A DNA stretch of 13,281 nucleotides from Kiritimatiellia bacterium (GTDB lineage: Bacteria > Verrucomicrobiota > Kiritimatiellia > RFP12 > UBA1067), in contig JAKSOX010000034.1 of assembly GCA_024405335.1 (NCBI GenBank), positions 1 to 13,281 of the forward strand, read 5' to 3'. Shown one piece after another: positions 1-7,727 of this stretch. Within the stretch, counting starts at the first letter, position 1. Every line of letters begins with the position of its first letter. Made by a program: the position numbers and the translations under genes. The notes beneath the pieces are model-generated. The model searched no databases. It had not been told where the DNA came from and worked only from the letters and a program-made list of their open reading frames with translations.

Positions 1-575
1 ACATGGAGTGCGAGATCAAGACCGGCCGTGGATTCTGTCTGGCCGAAGGCAACAAAGCGCCCGATCAGGAAATCGGCCGCATCGCAATCGATTCGATTTT
101 CTCGCCCGTCACGCGCGTGAACTTCCTCGTGGAGAACACCCGCGTCGGCCAGCGCACGGACTACGAAAAGCTCGTTCTCGACGTGTGGACGGACGGTCGC
201 GTGACGCCCGACGAGGCGTTGCAGACCGCCGCCGCCGTTCTTCGCCGCCACCTCGACGTGTTCGTGGACTATTCCAACGAAGCGACGCTCGAGTTCGACG
301 ACGGAAACGCCAAGGGCGCCGACGAGCGCGAGCGTCTCCGCAAGTTGCTCAACATGTCCGTCAACGAAATCGAACTCTCCGTCCGCGCGGCGAACTGCCT
401 CAACAACGCGAACATCGCGACGGTGGGCGAACTCGTCCAGAAGACGGAAGCGGACATGCTCAAGTACCGCAACTTCGGCAAGAAGTCCCTGACGGAGATC
501 AAGGACAAGATGAAAGAACTCGGGTTGTCGCTCGGCTACAAGTTCGACGAGAGCCTGCTCGAGGCGAAGAAATAA
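1..575 (+). CDS. rpoA: DNA-directed RNA polymerase alpha subunit, 3' part (5' end outside window)
   Basis: Alpha subunit of RNA polymerase: its N-terminal domain dimerises to nucleate assembly, and its C-terminal domain contacts UP elements and activators. The frame is open to the window edge. About 190 residues are visible against roughly 320-340 for a full alpha subunit, so the first 130-150 residues are missing. The end of the N-terminal domain is plain (VNFLVENTRVGQRTDYEKL near visible residues 39-57). A short acidic linker (about 98-110) follows, then a complete C-terminal domain (about 113-180). This contains VRAANCLNN, whose Arg128 corresponds to E. coli R265 (minor-groove contact), and the helix-hairpin-helix stretch NFGKKSLTEIKDKM. 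It ends in TAA. rplQ follows after 18 bases, the standard bacterial order. The ATG at base 3 is an internal methionine, not the start. Identification is certain. Confidence 0.97.
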   Translation, partial: MECEIKTGRGFCLAEGNKAPDQEIGRIAIDSIFSPVTRVNFLVENTRVGQRTDYEKLVLDVWTDGRVTPDEALQTAAAVLRRHLDVFVDYSNEATLEFDDGNAKGADERERLRKLLNMSVNEIELSVRAANCLNNANIATVGELVQKTEADMLKYRNFGKKSLTEIKDKMKELGLSLGYKFDESLLEAKK

Positions 576-593
576 GTTCAGGAGTCACAGACA

Positions 594-1025
594 ATGCGTC
601 ACCAGAGAGTTGCCAAGAAGTTCGGTCGTTCCACGGAACACCGCGACCTGATGATGAGGAACATGGTTGCGAACCTCATTCTGGCCGAATCGATCAAGAC
701 CACCCAGCCGAAGGCGAAGGAAGCCCGCAAGCTCGCCGAGAAACTCGTGACGATCGCACGCAAAGGCGATCTCGCCGCGCGCCGTCTCGTCGCTTCGCGT
801 CTCACCCAGCCCAAGGCCACGAAGAAGCTCTTCGACAAGGTCGTTCCCGCGTTGGAAGGCCGCAAGGGCGGTTACACGCGCATCCTGAAGCTCGGCGCCC
901 GTAAGGGCGACGCCGCGCCGATGGTGCTGCTGCAGTGGGTTTTTGTGGCCCAGCCCGTCGACGCCCCCAAGGCCGAGGAAGCCCCGAAGGCCGAGGAAGC
1001 GGCGCCCGCCGCCGAAGCCAAGTGA
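594..1025 (+). CDS. rplQ: 50S ribosomal protein L17 with an acidic Ala/Glu-rich tail
   Basis: Large-subunit ribosomal protein L17. The family core covers about residues 1-118: MRHQRVAKKFGRSTEHRD at the N-terminus, then SIKTTQPKAKEARKLAEKLVT, KKLFDKVVPAL and GGYTRILKLGARKGDAAPM. A CAGGAG Shine-Dalgarno sequence at 579-584 lies 9 bases before the ATG, which supports this start. The gene is 18 bases downstream of rpoA and is followed by an intrinsic terminator, so it is probably the last gene of the ribosomal operon. Residues from about 119 to 143 form a low-complexity tail (APKAEE twice, then Ala/Glu/Lys) beyond the usual L17 end. Such tails are disordered and vary between lineages. Identification is certain; the role of the tail is unknown. 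Confidence 0.97.
   Translation: MRHQRVAKKFGRSTEHRDLMMRNMVANLILAESIKTTQPKAKEARKLAEKLVTIARKGDLAARRLVASRLTQPKATKKLFDKVVPALEGRKGGYTRILKLGARKGDAAPMVLLQWVFVAQPVDAPKAEEAPKAEEAAPAAEAK
963..998 (+). repeat. 18-base direct tandem repeat in the rplQ tail
   Basis: Two adjacent 18-base units (963-980 and 981-998) differ at one position and each encode APKAEE. They build part of the acidic C-terminal tail of L17. The in-frame unit length means copy number can change without a frameshift. Confidence 0.85.
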
Positions 1026-1128
1026 GCAATGCGCACATGAGCCGCATCTTCAACCGGAACTGGTGGCGCGACTTCGCTTTTTCGGGCGAGGCGTCTTTGG
1101 TTTGACCGGTTGAAAACGGCTGAAAAGG

Positions 1129-1157
1129 GACCCGCTCGAACGAGCGGGTCTTTTTTT
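1129..1157 (+). terminator. Rho-independent terminator after rplQ
   Basis: A perfect inverted repeat, GACCCGCTCG (1129-1138) and CGAGCGGGTC (1141-1150), is separated by AA. It folds as a GC-rich stem of about 9 bp with a 4-base loop. Seven T residues follow directly (1151-1157). This is a textbook intrinsic terminator for transcripts leaving rpoA-rplQ. It stands 103 bases after the rplQ stop and only 38 bases before the trpB-like start codon. The rest of the gap (1026-1128) holds no convincing gene. No promoter can be seen between the terminator and the next gene. Confidence 0.93.
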
Positions 1158-1195
1158 GTCGATCATCAGTTTGACGTTTGGAAAGGAAACGAATC

Positions 1196-2563
1196 ATGGA
1201 CGAAGTGCCGTACAAAATCTACCTGGACGAAAACGAATTGCCGAAAGCGTGGTACAACCTGCGCGCGGACATGGCCAAAAAGCCCGCGCCGCTGTTGAAT
1301 CCGGCGACGCTGAAACCCGTCACGGCGGACGATTTGCGCCCCGTGTTCTGCGACGAGCTGGTGAAGCAGGAGCTGGACGACGCGACGCCGCAGATTCCGA
1401 TTCCCGAGGCGGTGCGGGACTTCTACAAGATGTTCCGCCCGTCGCCGCTCATCCGGGCGAAGTTTCTGGAACAGGCGCTGGGGACTCCGGCCGCGATCTA
1501 CTACAAGTTCGAGGGCAACAACACCTCGGGCTCGCACAAGCTCAATTCCGCCGTGGCGCAGGCGTACTACGCGAAGGCGCAGGGGCTGAAAGGCGTCACC
1601 ACCGAAACGGGCGCGGGCCAGTGGGGCACGGCGCTTTCGATGGCGTGCGCGTTCTTCGGCCTCGACTGCCGCGTGTACATGGTGAAGTGTTCGTACGAGC
1701 AGAAGCCGTTCCGCCGCGAAGTCATGCGCGTGTACGGTGGCAAAGTGACGGCGTCGCCTTCGATGGAAACGCAGGTCGGGCGGCGGATCAACGCGCTCCA
1801 TCCCGGCACTAACGGTTCGCTCGGCTGTGCGATTTCCGAAGCCGTGGAAGCGGCGACTTGCAACGTCGGCTACCGCTACGTGCTCGGCAGCGTGCTCAAT
1901 CTCGTGTGCCTGCACCAGTCTGTGATCGGCCTCGAGACCGAAGCCGCGCTCAAGAAGTACGGCGTCAAGCCGGACGTGGTGATCGGCTGCGCGGGCGGCG
2001 GATCGAATCTCGCGGGCCTGATCGCGCCGTTCATGGGCGCGAAGCTGCGCGGCGAACTCGACTGCCGCTTCGTGGCGGTGGAGCCGGCGAGCTGCCCGTC
2101 GCTCACGCGCGGAAAGTACGCCTACGACTACTGCGACACGGGCAAAGTGTGCCCGCTCCAGAAGATGTACACGCTCGGCCACGACTACATTCCGTCGCCG
2201 TCGCACGCCGGCGGACTCCGCTACCACGGCATGAGTTCGCTGATTTCCGAGCTCTACGACCAAGGCCTCATGGAGGCGCGTTCCGTCGTGCAGACGGACG
2301 TCTTCGAGGCCGCGCAGCAGTTCGCGCGCACGGAAGGGCTCCTGCCCGCGCCGGAATCGGCGCACGCGATCCGCGCGGCGATCGACGAAGCGCTCGCGTG
2401 CAAGGCCACGGGCGAAAAGAAGAACATCGTGTTCGGACTGACCGGCACTGGCTACTTCGACATGTTCGCCTATCGGCGCTTCAACGACGGCGAGATGGTG
2501 GACTACGTGCCGACGGACGCCGACTTGGCGGCGTCTTTCGCGAAATTGCCGAACGTGGTATAA
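1196..2563 (+). CDS. trpB: TrpB2-type tryptophan synthase beta chain (PLP-dependent)
   Basis: A 455-residue PLP enzyme of the TrpB2 (TrpB-related) branch, which condenses indole with L-serine to tryptophan. The PLP lysine is K115 in TSGSHKLNSA. The catalytic-loop motif ETGAGQWGTA spans about 138-146, with E138 matching the TrpB catalytic glutamate. GGGSN (267-271) forms the PLP phosphate cup. The TrpB2 signatures are the long N-terminal part before RPSPLIRA (81-88), GSLGCAISEAVE (207-218), HAGGLRYHG (337-345) and EGLLPAPESAHAI (380-392). T416 in LTGTG sits where TrpB has the Ser that contacts the PLP ring. The ATG at 1196 is preferred over the TTG at 1178 because AAAGGA (1182-1187) lies 8 bases before it. 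No trpA or other trp gene is visible, and the gene sits alone between the ribosomal terminator and a tRNA. TrpB2 is used in some lineages as the main beta chain and in others beside TrpB1; the sequence does not say which applies here. Confidence 0.9.
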   Translation: MDEVPYKIYLDENELPKAWYNLRADMAKKPAPLLNPATLKPVTADDLRPVFCDELVKQELDDATPQIPIPEAVRDFYKMFRPSPLIRAKFLEQALGTPAAIYYKFEGNNTSGSHKLNSAVAQAYYAKAQGLKGVTTETGAGQWGTALSMACAFFGLDCRVYMVKCSYEQKPFRREVMRVYGGKVTASPSMETQVGRRINALHPGTNGSLGCAISEAVEAATCNVGYRYVLGSVLNLVCLHQSVIGLETEAALKKYGVKPDVVIGCAGGGSNLAGLIAPFMGAKLRGELDCRFVAVEPASCPSLTRGKYAYDYCDTGKVCPLQKMYTLGHDYIPSPSHAGGLRYHGMSSLISELYDQGLMEARSVVQTDVFEAAQQFARTEGLLPAPESAHAIRAAIDEALACKATGEKKNIVFGLTGTGYFDMFAYRRFNDGEMVDYVPTDADLAASFAKLPNVV

Positions 2564-2564
2564 T
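2556..2564 (+). promoter_or_regulatory. Extended -10 promoter for tRNA-Leu, overlapping the trpB stop codon
   Basis: TGGTATAAT is a perfect extended -10 element (TGn + TATAAT). The TAA of TATAAT (2561-2563) is also the trpB stop codon. The tRNA 5' end is 12 bases beyond the hexamer, so a start near 2571-2572 would give a 5' leader of about 5 bases. No good -35 hexamer is found 16-18 bases upstream (TTTCGC at best), which fits an extended -10 promoter. The match could be chance, but perfect TATAAT boxes are rare in DNA this GC-rich. Confidence 0.7.
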
Positions 2565-2576
2565 CCGCGTCCATTC

Positions 2577-2658
2577 GGGCATGTGGTGAAATGGCAGACA
2601 CGCCGGATTTAGGTTCCGGTGCGAAAGCGTGTGGGTTCGAGTCCCACCATGCCCACCA
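2577..2658 (+). tRNA. tRNA-Leu(UAG), CCA end encoded
   Basis: The acceptor stem GGGCATG (2577-2583) pairs perfectly with CATGCCC (2648-2654), followed by discriminator A and an encoded CCA (2656-2658). The D-arm carries GGTGAAATGGCAGAC. The anticodon stem CCGGA/TCCGG (2603-2607/2615-2619) encloses the loop TTTAGGT, with anticodon TAG at 2610-2612, which reads CUN leucine codons. A short class II variable arm (TGCGAAAGCG) marks a Leu/Ser-type tRNA. The T-arm is GTGGG TTCGAGT CCCAC (2631-2647). It begins 13 bases after the trpB stop and converges with the long minus-strand operon. Confidence 0.96.
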
Positions 2659-2704
2659 ATTGCGCGGTTGCGGAAGCAATCGGGGCTTCACGCTTACGGC
2701 GGCC

Positions 2705-4147
2705 TCACCAGAAGAGCCGGACGCGGACTTTCGGGCGCATCTCGAAGCGCTTGGTGTTCTTGAGGTGCGGGAAGAGCGGTTGCACGAGGTGGCCTTCTTC
2801 CGCCGGCACGATCACGGCAACCGGTTTCTCGCCGCGTTTGGCGAGGTCTTCCAGGCCTTCGAATGCGGTCCAGTAGCCGGTGCGCTTTTCGTTCGCGCGG
2901 TTGTACCACGGGAAGGGCCAGGTGTTTTCCGGCGGCAGCGCCACGGCGAGGAAACCGTCGCCGTTCGCACGCAGGACTTCTCCCGCCGCTTCGGCGAGTT
3001 CGCGCGCCTGCGGGGAGGCGTTCGCGTAGTTCCAGGGAATTTTGTCCGAGTCGGGGTCGCGGGCGATGACGCCGCAGTCCAGCACCTGTTCCGCGGAGAC
3101 GATTGCCAGCAGCAGCATGCAAAAGCGGGTCGCGCGGGAGTCCGTTCCGCCGCCGCGTTTTTCCGCGAACGCCAGCAGTCCGCAGGCCAGCGCCATCGCC
3201 TCCAGCACGGTGAGCATGCACCACGGCGTCTTGTAGGGTATGGCCGAATACGCCGCCAGCAGAACTACCGCGTAGACCGAGACGAACGCGGCGGCTGGCG
3301 AAATCCGCCTTTGGGCGAATCGGATGGCCGCCAGCAGGACGAACGCCGCGCCGAGCGCCGCGGCGCCGCCGTTCCCGTGCGTGAAGCAGCGCGAGAAATA
3401 CCAGTGCCACGGATGGACGTGCCAGCAGGCGCCGACGGAAGCTTCTGCGCTGCCGGCGGCGCGGCGCCAATAGGCGAGCGGCATTTCGAGGAGCGACCGC
3501 ACGCCGGAGAAGTCGCGGCCGAAATCTGAGTAGAAGGCGAGCGCCGTGACGGCGGCGGCCACTGCGCACAGCACGACGTGCTGCGACAGGTTGCGCGGAC
3601 GGGCGAAGCCGCGCAGGCACGGCGCCAGCGCCACCGCGGCGGCGGCGAATGAAAGCACGCACGTTTCCTTGGTGGCGGCGGCGAGCCCGAGCGCGACGCC
3701 CAGCAGAATCGCCCAGCTGCCGGGTTTGATCCGGCCGGCGGAGACGGTGCTTTGCGCGTAGCGGACGCCGAAGTAGAACGCGGCCGCCAAAAAGCATCCG
3801 AGCAGCGCTTCCTGGATGAAGTCCGTGGCGTGGAAAAACAGGCACGGCAGCGTCGCCAGCGGCAGAACCGGCAACAGCGCCTTGCCCACGAGCCGTTTGC
3901 AGGCGAGCGCCGCGAACACCAGCGTGAGCACGGCGAACACCAGCGGCGTCGCGCGCAGAAGGTCGCCGTCCAGCGAGGCGCAGTCGGCGTGGCCGAAGGC
4001 CTTTTGGAGCGGCGCGGCCGCGTAGTAGAGCGTGGGGCCGTGGTGGTCCGAAGGATCGTAGACGAAGCGTCCCGTCTCCAGAAGTTTGCCGACGGTGAAG
4101 GCCTGGTTGGCTTCGTCCGGATGGAACGTTCTGGAGAACGGGTTCAC
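2705..4147 (-). CDS. Agl23-like GT-C membrane glycosyltransferase
   Basis: A 480-residue polytopic membrane protein resembling the Agl23 group (TIGR03663) and PMT/GT39 enzymes, which transfer sugar from a polyprenyl-phosphate donor at the membrane. Evidence is the N-terminal HPDEANQAF (residues 9-17, the GT-C Asp-Glu), YDPSDHHGPTLYY (30-42), TDFIQEALL (108-116), GLAAATKETCVLSF (154-167) and repeated hydrophobic helices. The C-terminal 100 or so residues look soluble. The GTG start at 4147 is supported by GAGGA 7 bases upstream, overlapping the stop of the preceding gene. It is the last gene of the operon, 10 bases after the DUF2723 gene. Oddly, no transmembrane helix precedes the DEA motif, although relatives have one. 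Upstream in the same frame to the next stop (near 4256) there is only polar, Ser/Arg-rich sequence. The substrate is unknown; a lipid, glycan or protein acceptor are all possible. Confidence 0.72.
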   Translation of the reverse strand: MNPFSRTFHPDEANQAFTVGKLLETGRFVYDPSDHHGPTLYYAAAPLQKAFGHADCASLDGDLLRATPLVFAVLTLVFAALACKRLVGKALLPVLPLATLPCLFFHATDFIQEALLGCFLAAAFYFGVRYAQSTVSAGRIKPGSWAILLGVALGLAAATKETCVLSFAAAAVALAPCLRGFARPRNLSQHVVLCAVAAAVTALAFYSDFGRDFSGVRSLLEMPLAYWRRAAGSAEASVGACWHVHPWHWYFSRCFTHGNGGAAALGAAFVLLAAIRFAQRRISPAAAFVSVYAVVLLAAYSAIPYKTPWCMLTVLEAMALACGLLAFAEKRGGGTDSRATRFCMLLLAIVSAEQVLDCGVIARDPDSDKIPWNYANASPQARELAEAAGEVLRANGDGFLAVALPPENTWPFPWYNRANEKRTGYWTAFEGLEDLAKRGEKPVAVIVPAEEGHLVQPLFPHLKNTKRFEMRPKVRVRLFW

Positions 4148-4154
4148 GCGCGCG

Positions 4155-4159
4155 TCCTC
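4155..4159 (-). promoter_or_regulatory. Ribosome binding site that fixes the GTG start of the Agl23-like gene
   Basis: On the minus strand GAGGA overlaps the TGA of the preceding gene (GTGAGGA) and sits 7 bases before the GTG at 4147. This supports the short N-terminus and suggests translational coupling with the DUF2723 gene. Confidence 0.65.
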
Positions 4160-7100
4160 ACTTGCGGCGGAAGAGCGGCGCGGAGATGCGCTGCAGGTGT
4201 TCGTTTGAGCGGAGCTTTTCGAGCGTGGCGTTCGGGTCGGCCCTGTAGGCCTCGATCACGGCCTGCTGGGATTCGCGCACCGCGCCGAGTTCGTCCTTCA
4301 CGATCGCCTGCTGGAGCCACGCCTGCGCGTCCTTGGGGTTGGTCTTCAGGTACAGGTTGAGTTCGCGGTCCGCGTCCTGGAACAGATTCGCCTCCAGCAG
4401 CATGGCGGCGGCTTCGCGGCGCATGGCGGGATGGAAGACGGCGGAATTCTTCTGGAGCAGGGCCTGCGTGAGCCGTCCGGCGTCCGCGTGCTGGTCGCAC
4501 TGGCTCAGGAGCCGGATGGAGGACCACAGCGTCTGGAAGTCGTTCGTTGCCGTGGCGACGGCGCGGCGCGCCATGCGCACGGCGTTTTCCTTCTGGCCGA
4601 GCGCGTAGTAGCAGCTGGCGAGCGTGAGCACTTCGTTCGCCGGCATTTTGCCCTTGAGCTGGCGGTCGCGGTCCTGCAGGCGCTGGACGTCGGCCATCAT
4701 CGTGCGGAGGCGGTTGACGTAGTCGCGGAAGCCGGCCGTGCGGCCGTTGTTCGGGTCGACGCGGTCCGTGTAGTCCAGCAGGTCGTTCATTTCGTTCCAT
4801 TTGCGCTGCGGCAGCAGCACTTCCTGCAGGTAGCGGAACGTGGCCTCGGGCGAGGGCGGGTAGATGAGCACCGATTCGCGGTAGGCCTGGGCGGCGTCGC
4901 GCCAGCGGAAGGAATGCGAGTAGAGCCCGGCGATGGCGGCGCGCAGTTTCGAGAAGCTCTTCTGCGCGGGGAAGTCGCGGCGGAAGGTCTTGTCGTGCAG
5001 GAGGCGGCGCATGTACCAGTCCCAGAAGTCCATGTCGTTCCGGACCACGTCGTCCGTGAGACGGCCCTGTTCCGGCTCGATCTTCATGATCAGTCCGTGC
5101 GGCGTGAGGTATGGGTACATCCACGGAATCACGTAGGATTCCTCCACGTAGAACGAATGGCGCAGGCGTTCGTGGTCGAACATCATCTTGGTGAGGATGC
5201 CGTTGATTTCCATCACGCCCAGCGCGCCCGTGACCTGCACGCGGCCGTTTTCGATCTTGAGGTCGGCGTTGGCGTTGCGCTTGCCTTCCTGGACTTCGCG
5301 CACGTAGACGTCGAAGGACTTGGCGGAATCCTCCTTGGAGGGAATCCAGATCTCGTCGCCGTAGAGGTCGCGTTCGACGGACATGTAGGTGTCGTCCGCC
5401 AGCGCGTTCTGGGTGATGAGGTACACGTCCGGACGGAAGTCGGCGGAGTAGATCATGTAGGTGGGCACGAAACGGCCCGGATCGGTGCCGCCGAAGAAGA
5501 TGGAATGGTCCTCCATGCGTTCGGGCCACAGGGGGTTGGGCAGGGGCTCTTCCTTGTCCCACACTTCCTTGCGGATCTGGTCGGCGCCCTCGAGCTGGTA
5601 GGCGCCGAACTGCCAGCCGAAGGTGTGGCCGTTCTGTTCGGCGGAGCCGAGTTCGAACACGAGGCGGTCGTTCGTGTAGTTTTCGTAAATCGGGATGCCG
5701 GCGGTGGCGAGCATGAGCGCGGCGAGCGCGGGCACGAGCCAGCGGGGAAGCGTCTTCTCCACGAACCGCGCGTAGAGCATCTGCGCGAAAACGGCGCCGA
5801 ACACGAGGCCGTAGCCGATCCACAGCGCGAACATGCCGTGGGAGGAAATGAACTTCACCTTCTGGATGAAGCCGTCCTGCACGTCGCCCTTGGTGTTGGC
5901 GAGGGCGATGAGGAAGAAGGACATCACGAGGAAGCAGCTGCCGACGGCGGCGAGCCAGGCGTACCACGTCTTGCGGTTTTCCTTCTTCACGAACAGGTGC
6001 CCGAGCGGGAAGGCGGCCACGGCCACGAGCATCAGCACGGCGGTGAACTGCGTGCGGAGGTCCTTCACGTAGAAGCCGAGTTCGCGGAGGAAGTGCATCG
6101 AGAACACGTCGCCCATCTTGATCTGCTCGTACTGGCCGCGCGTGAGCGCGTGCTTGAAGCCCTCCCACGTGCGCGGGTAGCCCCAGTTCATCGGCGGGTT
6201 GCGGAGATCGGACACGATCGGCATGTACGCGTAGAACGAAACGCCCAATTCGGCGAAGAAGGCGGCGGTGGCGATGGACTTGCCGGTGGGCAGGGCCACG
6301 AACGCCCAGCCGAGCACGAGGAAGTTGAACGCGATCGGCCAGACGAACCACCAGCTGCACGGATGGGTGAGGCCGTTCATGGCGCCTTTTTCGAGCAGCA
6401 CGAACGACACGATTTCGGCGGCGGCCACGGGCACGGCGTACGCGAGCCCGCGGGGCGTGAACCAGGACAGCGCGAACAGGGCGACGAGGCCGGCCACCAG
6501 AACGAGATTGGCCTTGTTCCAGGAATAGGGCACGCCCATGTAGCCCGCCGCGTCGGCGGAGGCGCCGCTGGCGGCGACGGAAACGGCCACGAGGCCGCAC
6601 GCGGCCGCGCCGGCGAGCCAGCCCCACACCTTGGCGGACGAGACCGGCTCGTCCTTCGGGGCGAACACGGCGCCGAGCGAAAGCGCGAAGGCGGCGGCCA
6701 CGAACGCGCCGATCATCGCGTAGCGCGAGGGCTCGAGCAGGGGCGCGACGAGCTGTTCGGCGGCGGTGGACCACGTGGCGGGTCCCGCGAACACGGTGGC
6801 GGCGAGGAACAGCAGCCCCGCGCCGGCGAGGCCGGTGAAGACCGCCGGTTTGAGGTGTTCCCGCCCGCGGCGGCGCAGCAGCACGCCCACGAACGGCGCC
6901 GCCGCGAGCAGCAGGCAGCCCAGCGCGAGCACGGCGGAGGAGGGGCAGGACTTCGTTTCCAGAACGGGCGCGAACTTGTTGATCACGGCCGAACTCATGT
7001 ACTGGTTGGCGCGGAGCATGCAACCGATCGAGAGCATCACGTAGGTGAGCCCCACGGGCACGAGGATGAGGCACGCGTCGCGGAACATCTTCAGGTTGTT

Positions 7101-7727
7101 CACGCCGATCACCACCGCGAGCGGCACGGCGGCGAGGAGCAGCACCTGGTAGTTCGTGAGGCCGAGGCCGAACACGAACGCCGTGAGCCACAGGATCTTG
7201 TCCGACGGCTTGCGCATCCAGCGGTAGCACAGCAGGAACACCCACATGAGAAAGAGGGCGTTGAGCGAATAGATTTCCACGATCGTCGACTGCGACCATT
7301 CCACGGGCGAGAACGCGAACACGAGCGCGGAGCCGACGCCGCCGGCGAAGCACAGGCGGTCGTCGCTTTTCTCGCCGAGCATGTCGGAGGCGGAACGGCA
7401 CACGAGCATCGCCGTGCAGCCGGCGGCAAACGCGCCGGCCACGGCCGAGAAGAGCGACATCGCCCACGCGGGCGTGGGATGGCCCATGTACGTCACCCAG
7501 GAGAAGACGCGGCAGAACACCCAGCCGCACATGCTCCAGAAGGGGTATCCCGGCGGATGCGGCACGCCGAGGTGGTTCGCCGCCGTCGCCAGTTCGCCGG
7601 AGTCCTCCAGACCCACGGACGGACCCAGCGTGAAGAAATAGACCGCGAACGCCGCCGCCGTCGCTGCCCAAAACGCCATCCAGTCTATTTTGCGGAAGAA
7701 CTTGTTCGTCTGTTCCATGTTGCTCAT
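4158..7727 (-). CDS. DUF2723 family membrane protein, O-mannosyltransferase-like (TMEM260-type), with a C-terminal repeat domain
   Basis: A 1189-residue protein with a long multi-span membrane part (about 16-700) and a soluble C-terminal part. The family signature is LGPSVGLEDSGELATAANHL (34-53), with D42/E45 at the GT-C catalytic position, then HPPGYPFW (57-64), and MNWGYPRTWEGFKHALTRGQY near 560, the DUF2723 'NWGDPRTW' motif. After the last helix comes an extracytoplasmic region with FFGGTDPGRFVPTYMIYSAD. The final 300 residues are alpha-helical, TPR-like repeats. Eukaryotic TMEM260 in this family O-mannosylates proteins; bacterial members are mostly uncharacterised, so protein glycosylation is an inference. 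The ATG at 7727 overlaps the holA stop (ATGA). A second ATG at 7718 is possible, since AAAGG sits rather close to the first. A GT-C-like gene follows 10 bases downstream, which suggests a shared glycan pathway. Confidence 0.85.
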   Translation of the reverse strand: MSNMEQTNKFFRKIDWMAFWAATAAAFAVYFFTLGPSVGLEDSGELATAANHLGVPHPPGYPFWSMCGWVFCRVFSWVTYMGHPTPAWAMSLFSAVAGAFAAGCTAMLVCRSASDMLGEKSDDRLCFAGGVGSALVFAFSPVEWSQSTIVEIYSLNALFLMWVFLLCYRWMRKPSDKILWLTAFVFGLGLTNYQVLLLAAVPLAVVIGVNNLKMFRDACLILVPVGLTYVMLSIGCMLRANQYMSSAVINKFAPVLETKSCPSSAVLALGCLLLAAAPFVGVLLRRRGREHLKPAVFTGLAGAGLLFLAATVFAGPATWSTAAEQLVAPLLEPSRYAMIGAFVAAAFALSLGAVFAPKDEPVSSAKVWGWLAGAAACGLVAVSVAASGASADAAGYMGVPYSWNKANLVLVAGLVALFALSWFTPRGLAYAVPVAAAEIVSFVLLEKGAMNGLTHPCSWWFVWPIAFNFLVLGWAFVALPTGKSIATAAFFAELGVSFYAYMPIVSDLRNPPMNWGYPRTWEGFKHALTRGQYEQIKMGDVFSMHFLRELGFYVKDLRTQFTAVLMLVAVAAFPLGHLFVKKENRKTWYAWLAAVGSCFLVMSFFLIALANTKGDVQDGFIQKVKFISSHGMFALWIGYGLVFGAVFAQMLYARFVEKTLPRWLVPALAALMLATAGIPIYENYTNDRLVFELGSAEQNGHTFGWQFGAYQLEGADQIRKEVWDKEEPLPNPLWPERMEDHSIFFGGTDPGRFVPTYMIYSADFRPDVYLITQNALADDTYMSVERDLYGDEIWIPSKEDSAKSFDVYVREVQEGKRNANADLKIENGRVQVTGALGVMEINGILTKMMFDHERLRHSFYVEESYVIPWMYPYLTPHGLIMKIEPEQGRLTDDVVRNDMDFWDWYMRRLLHDKTFRRDFPAQKSFSKLRAAIAGLYSHSFRWRDAAQAYRESVLIYPPSPEATFRYLQEVLLPQRKWNEMNDLLDYTDRVDPNNGRTAGFRDYVNRLRTMMADVQRLQDRDRQLKGKMPANEVLTLASCYYALGQKENAVRMARRAVATATNDFQTLWSSIRLLSQCDQHADAGRLTQALLQKNSAVFHPAMRREAAAMLLEANLFQDADRELNLYLKTNPKDAQAWLQQAIVKDELGAVRESQQAVIEAYRADPNATLEKLRSNEHLQRISAPLFRRK

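Noticed and set aside
1037..1105. A 22-codon ORF between rplQ and the terminator
   Set aside because: No Shine-Dalgarno and no recognisable feature; not distinguishable from chance.
1171..1176. TTGACG as the -35 box of a trpB promoter
   Set aside because: A -10 element at normal spacing would fall on the start codon, and no TATAAT-like box is there.
2659..2680. An ATTGC/GCAAT inverted repeat after the tRNA as a terminator for either strand
   Set aside because: Only a 5-bp stem with a 12-base loop and no T-tract; too weak to call. No clear terminator was found for either converging unit.
4144..7671. A 1175-codon minus-strand frame overlapping the DUF2723 gene
   Set aside because: Arg/Pro/Gly-rich out-of-frame translation; the alternative frame encodes clear membrane helices and family motifs.
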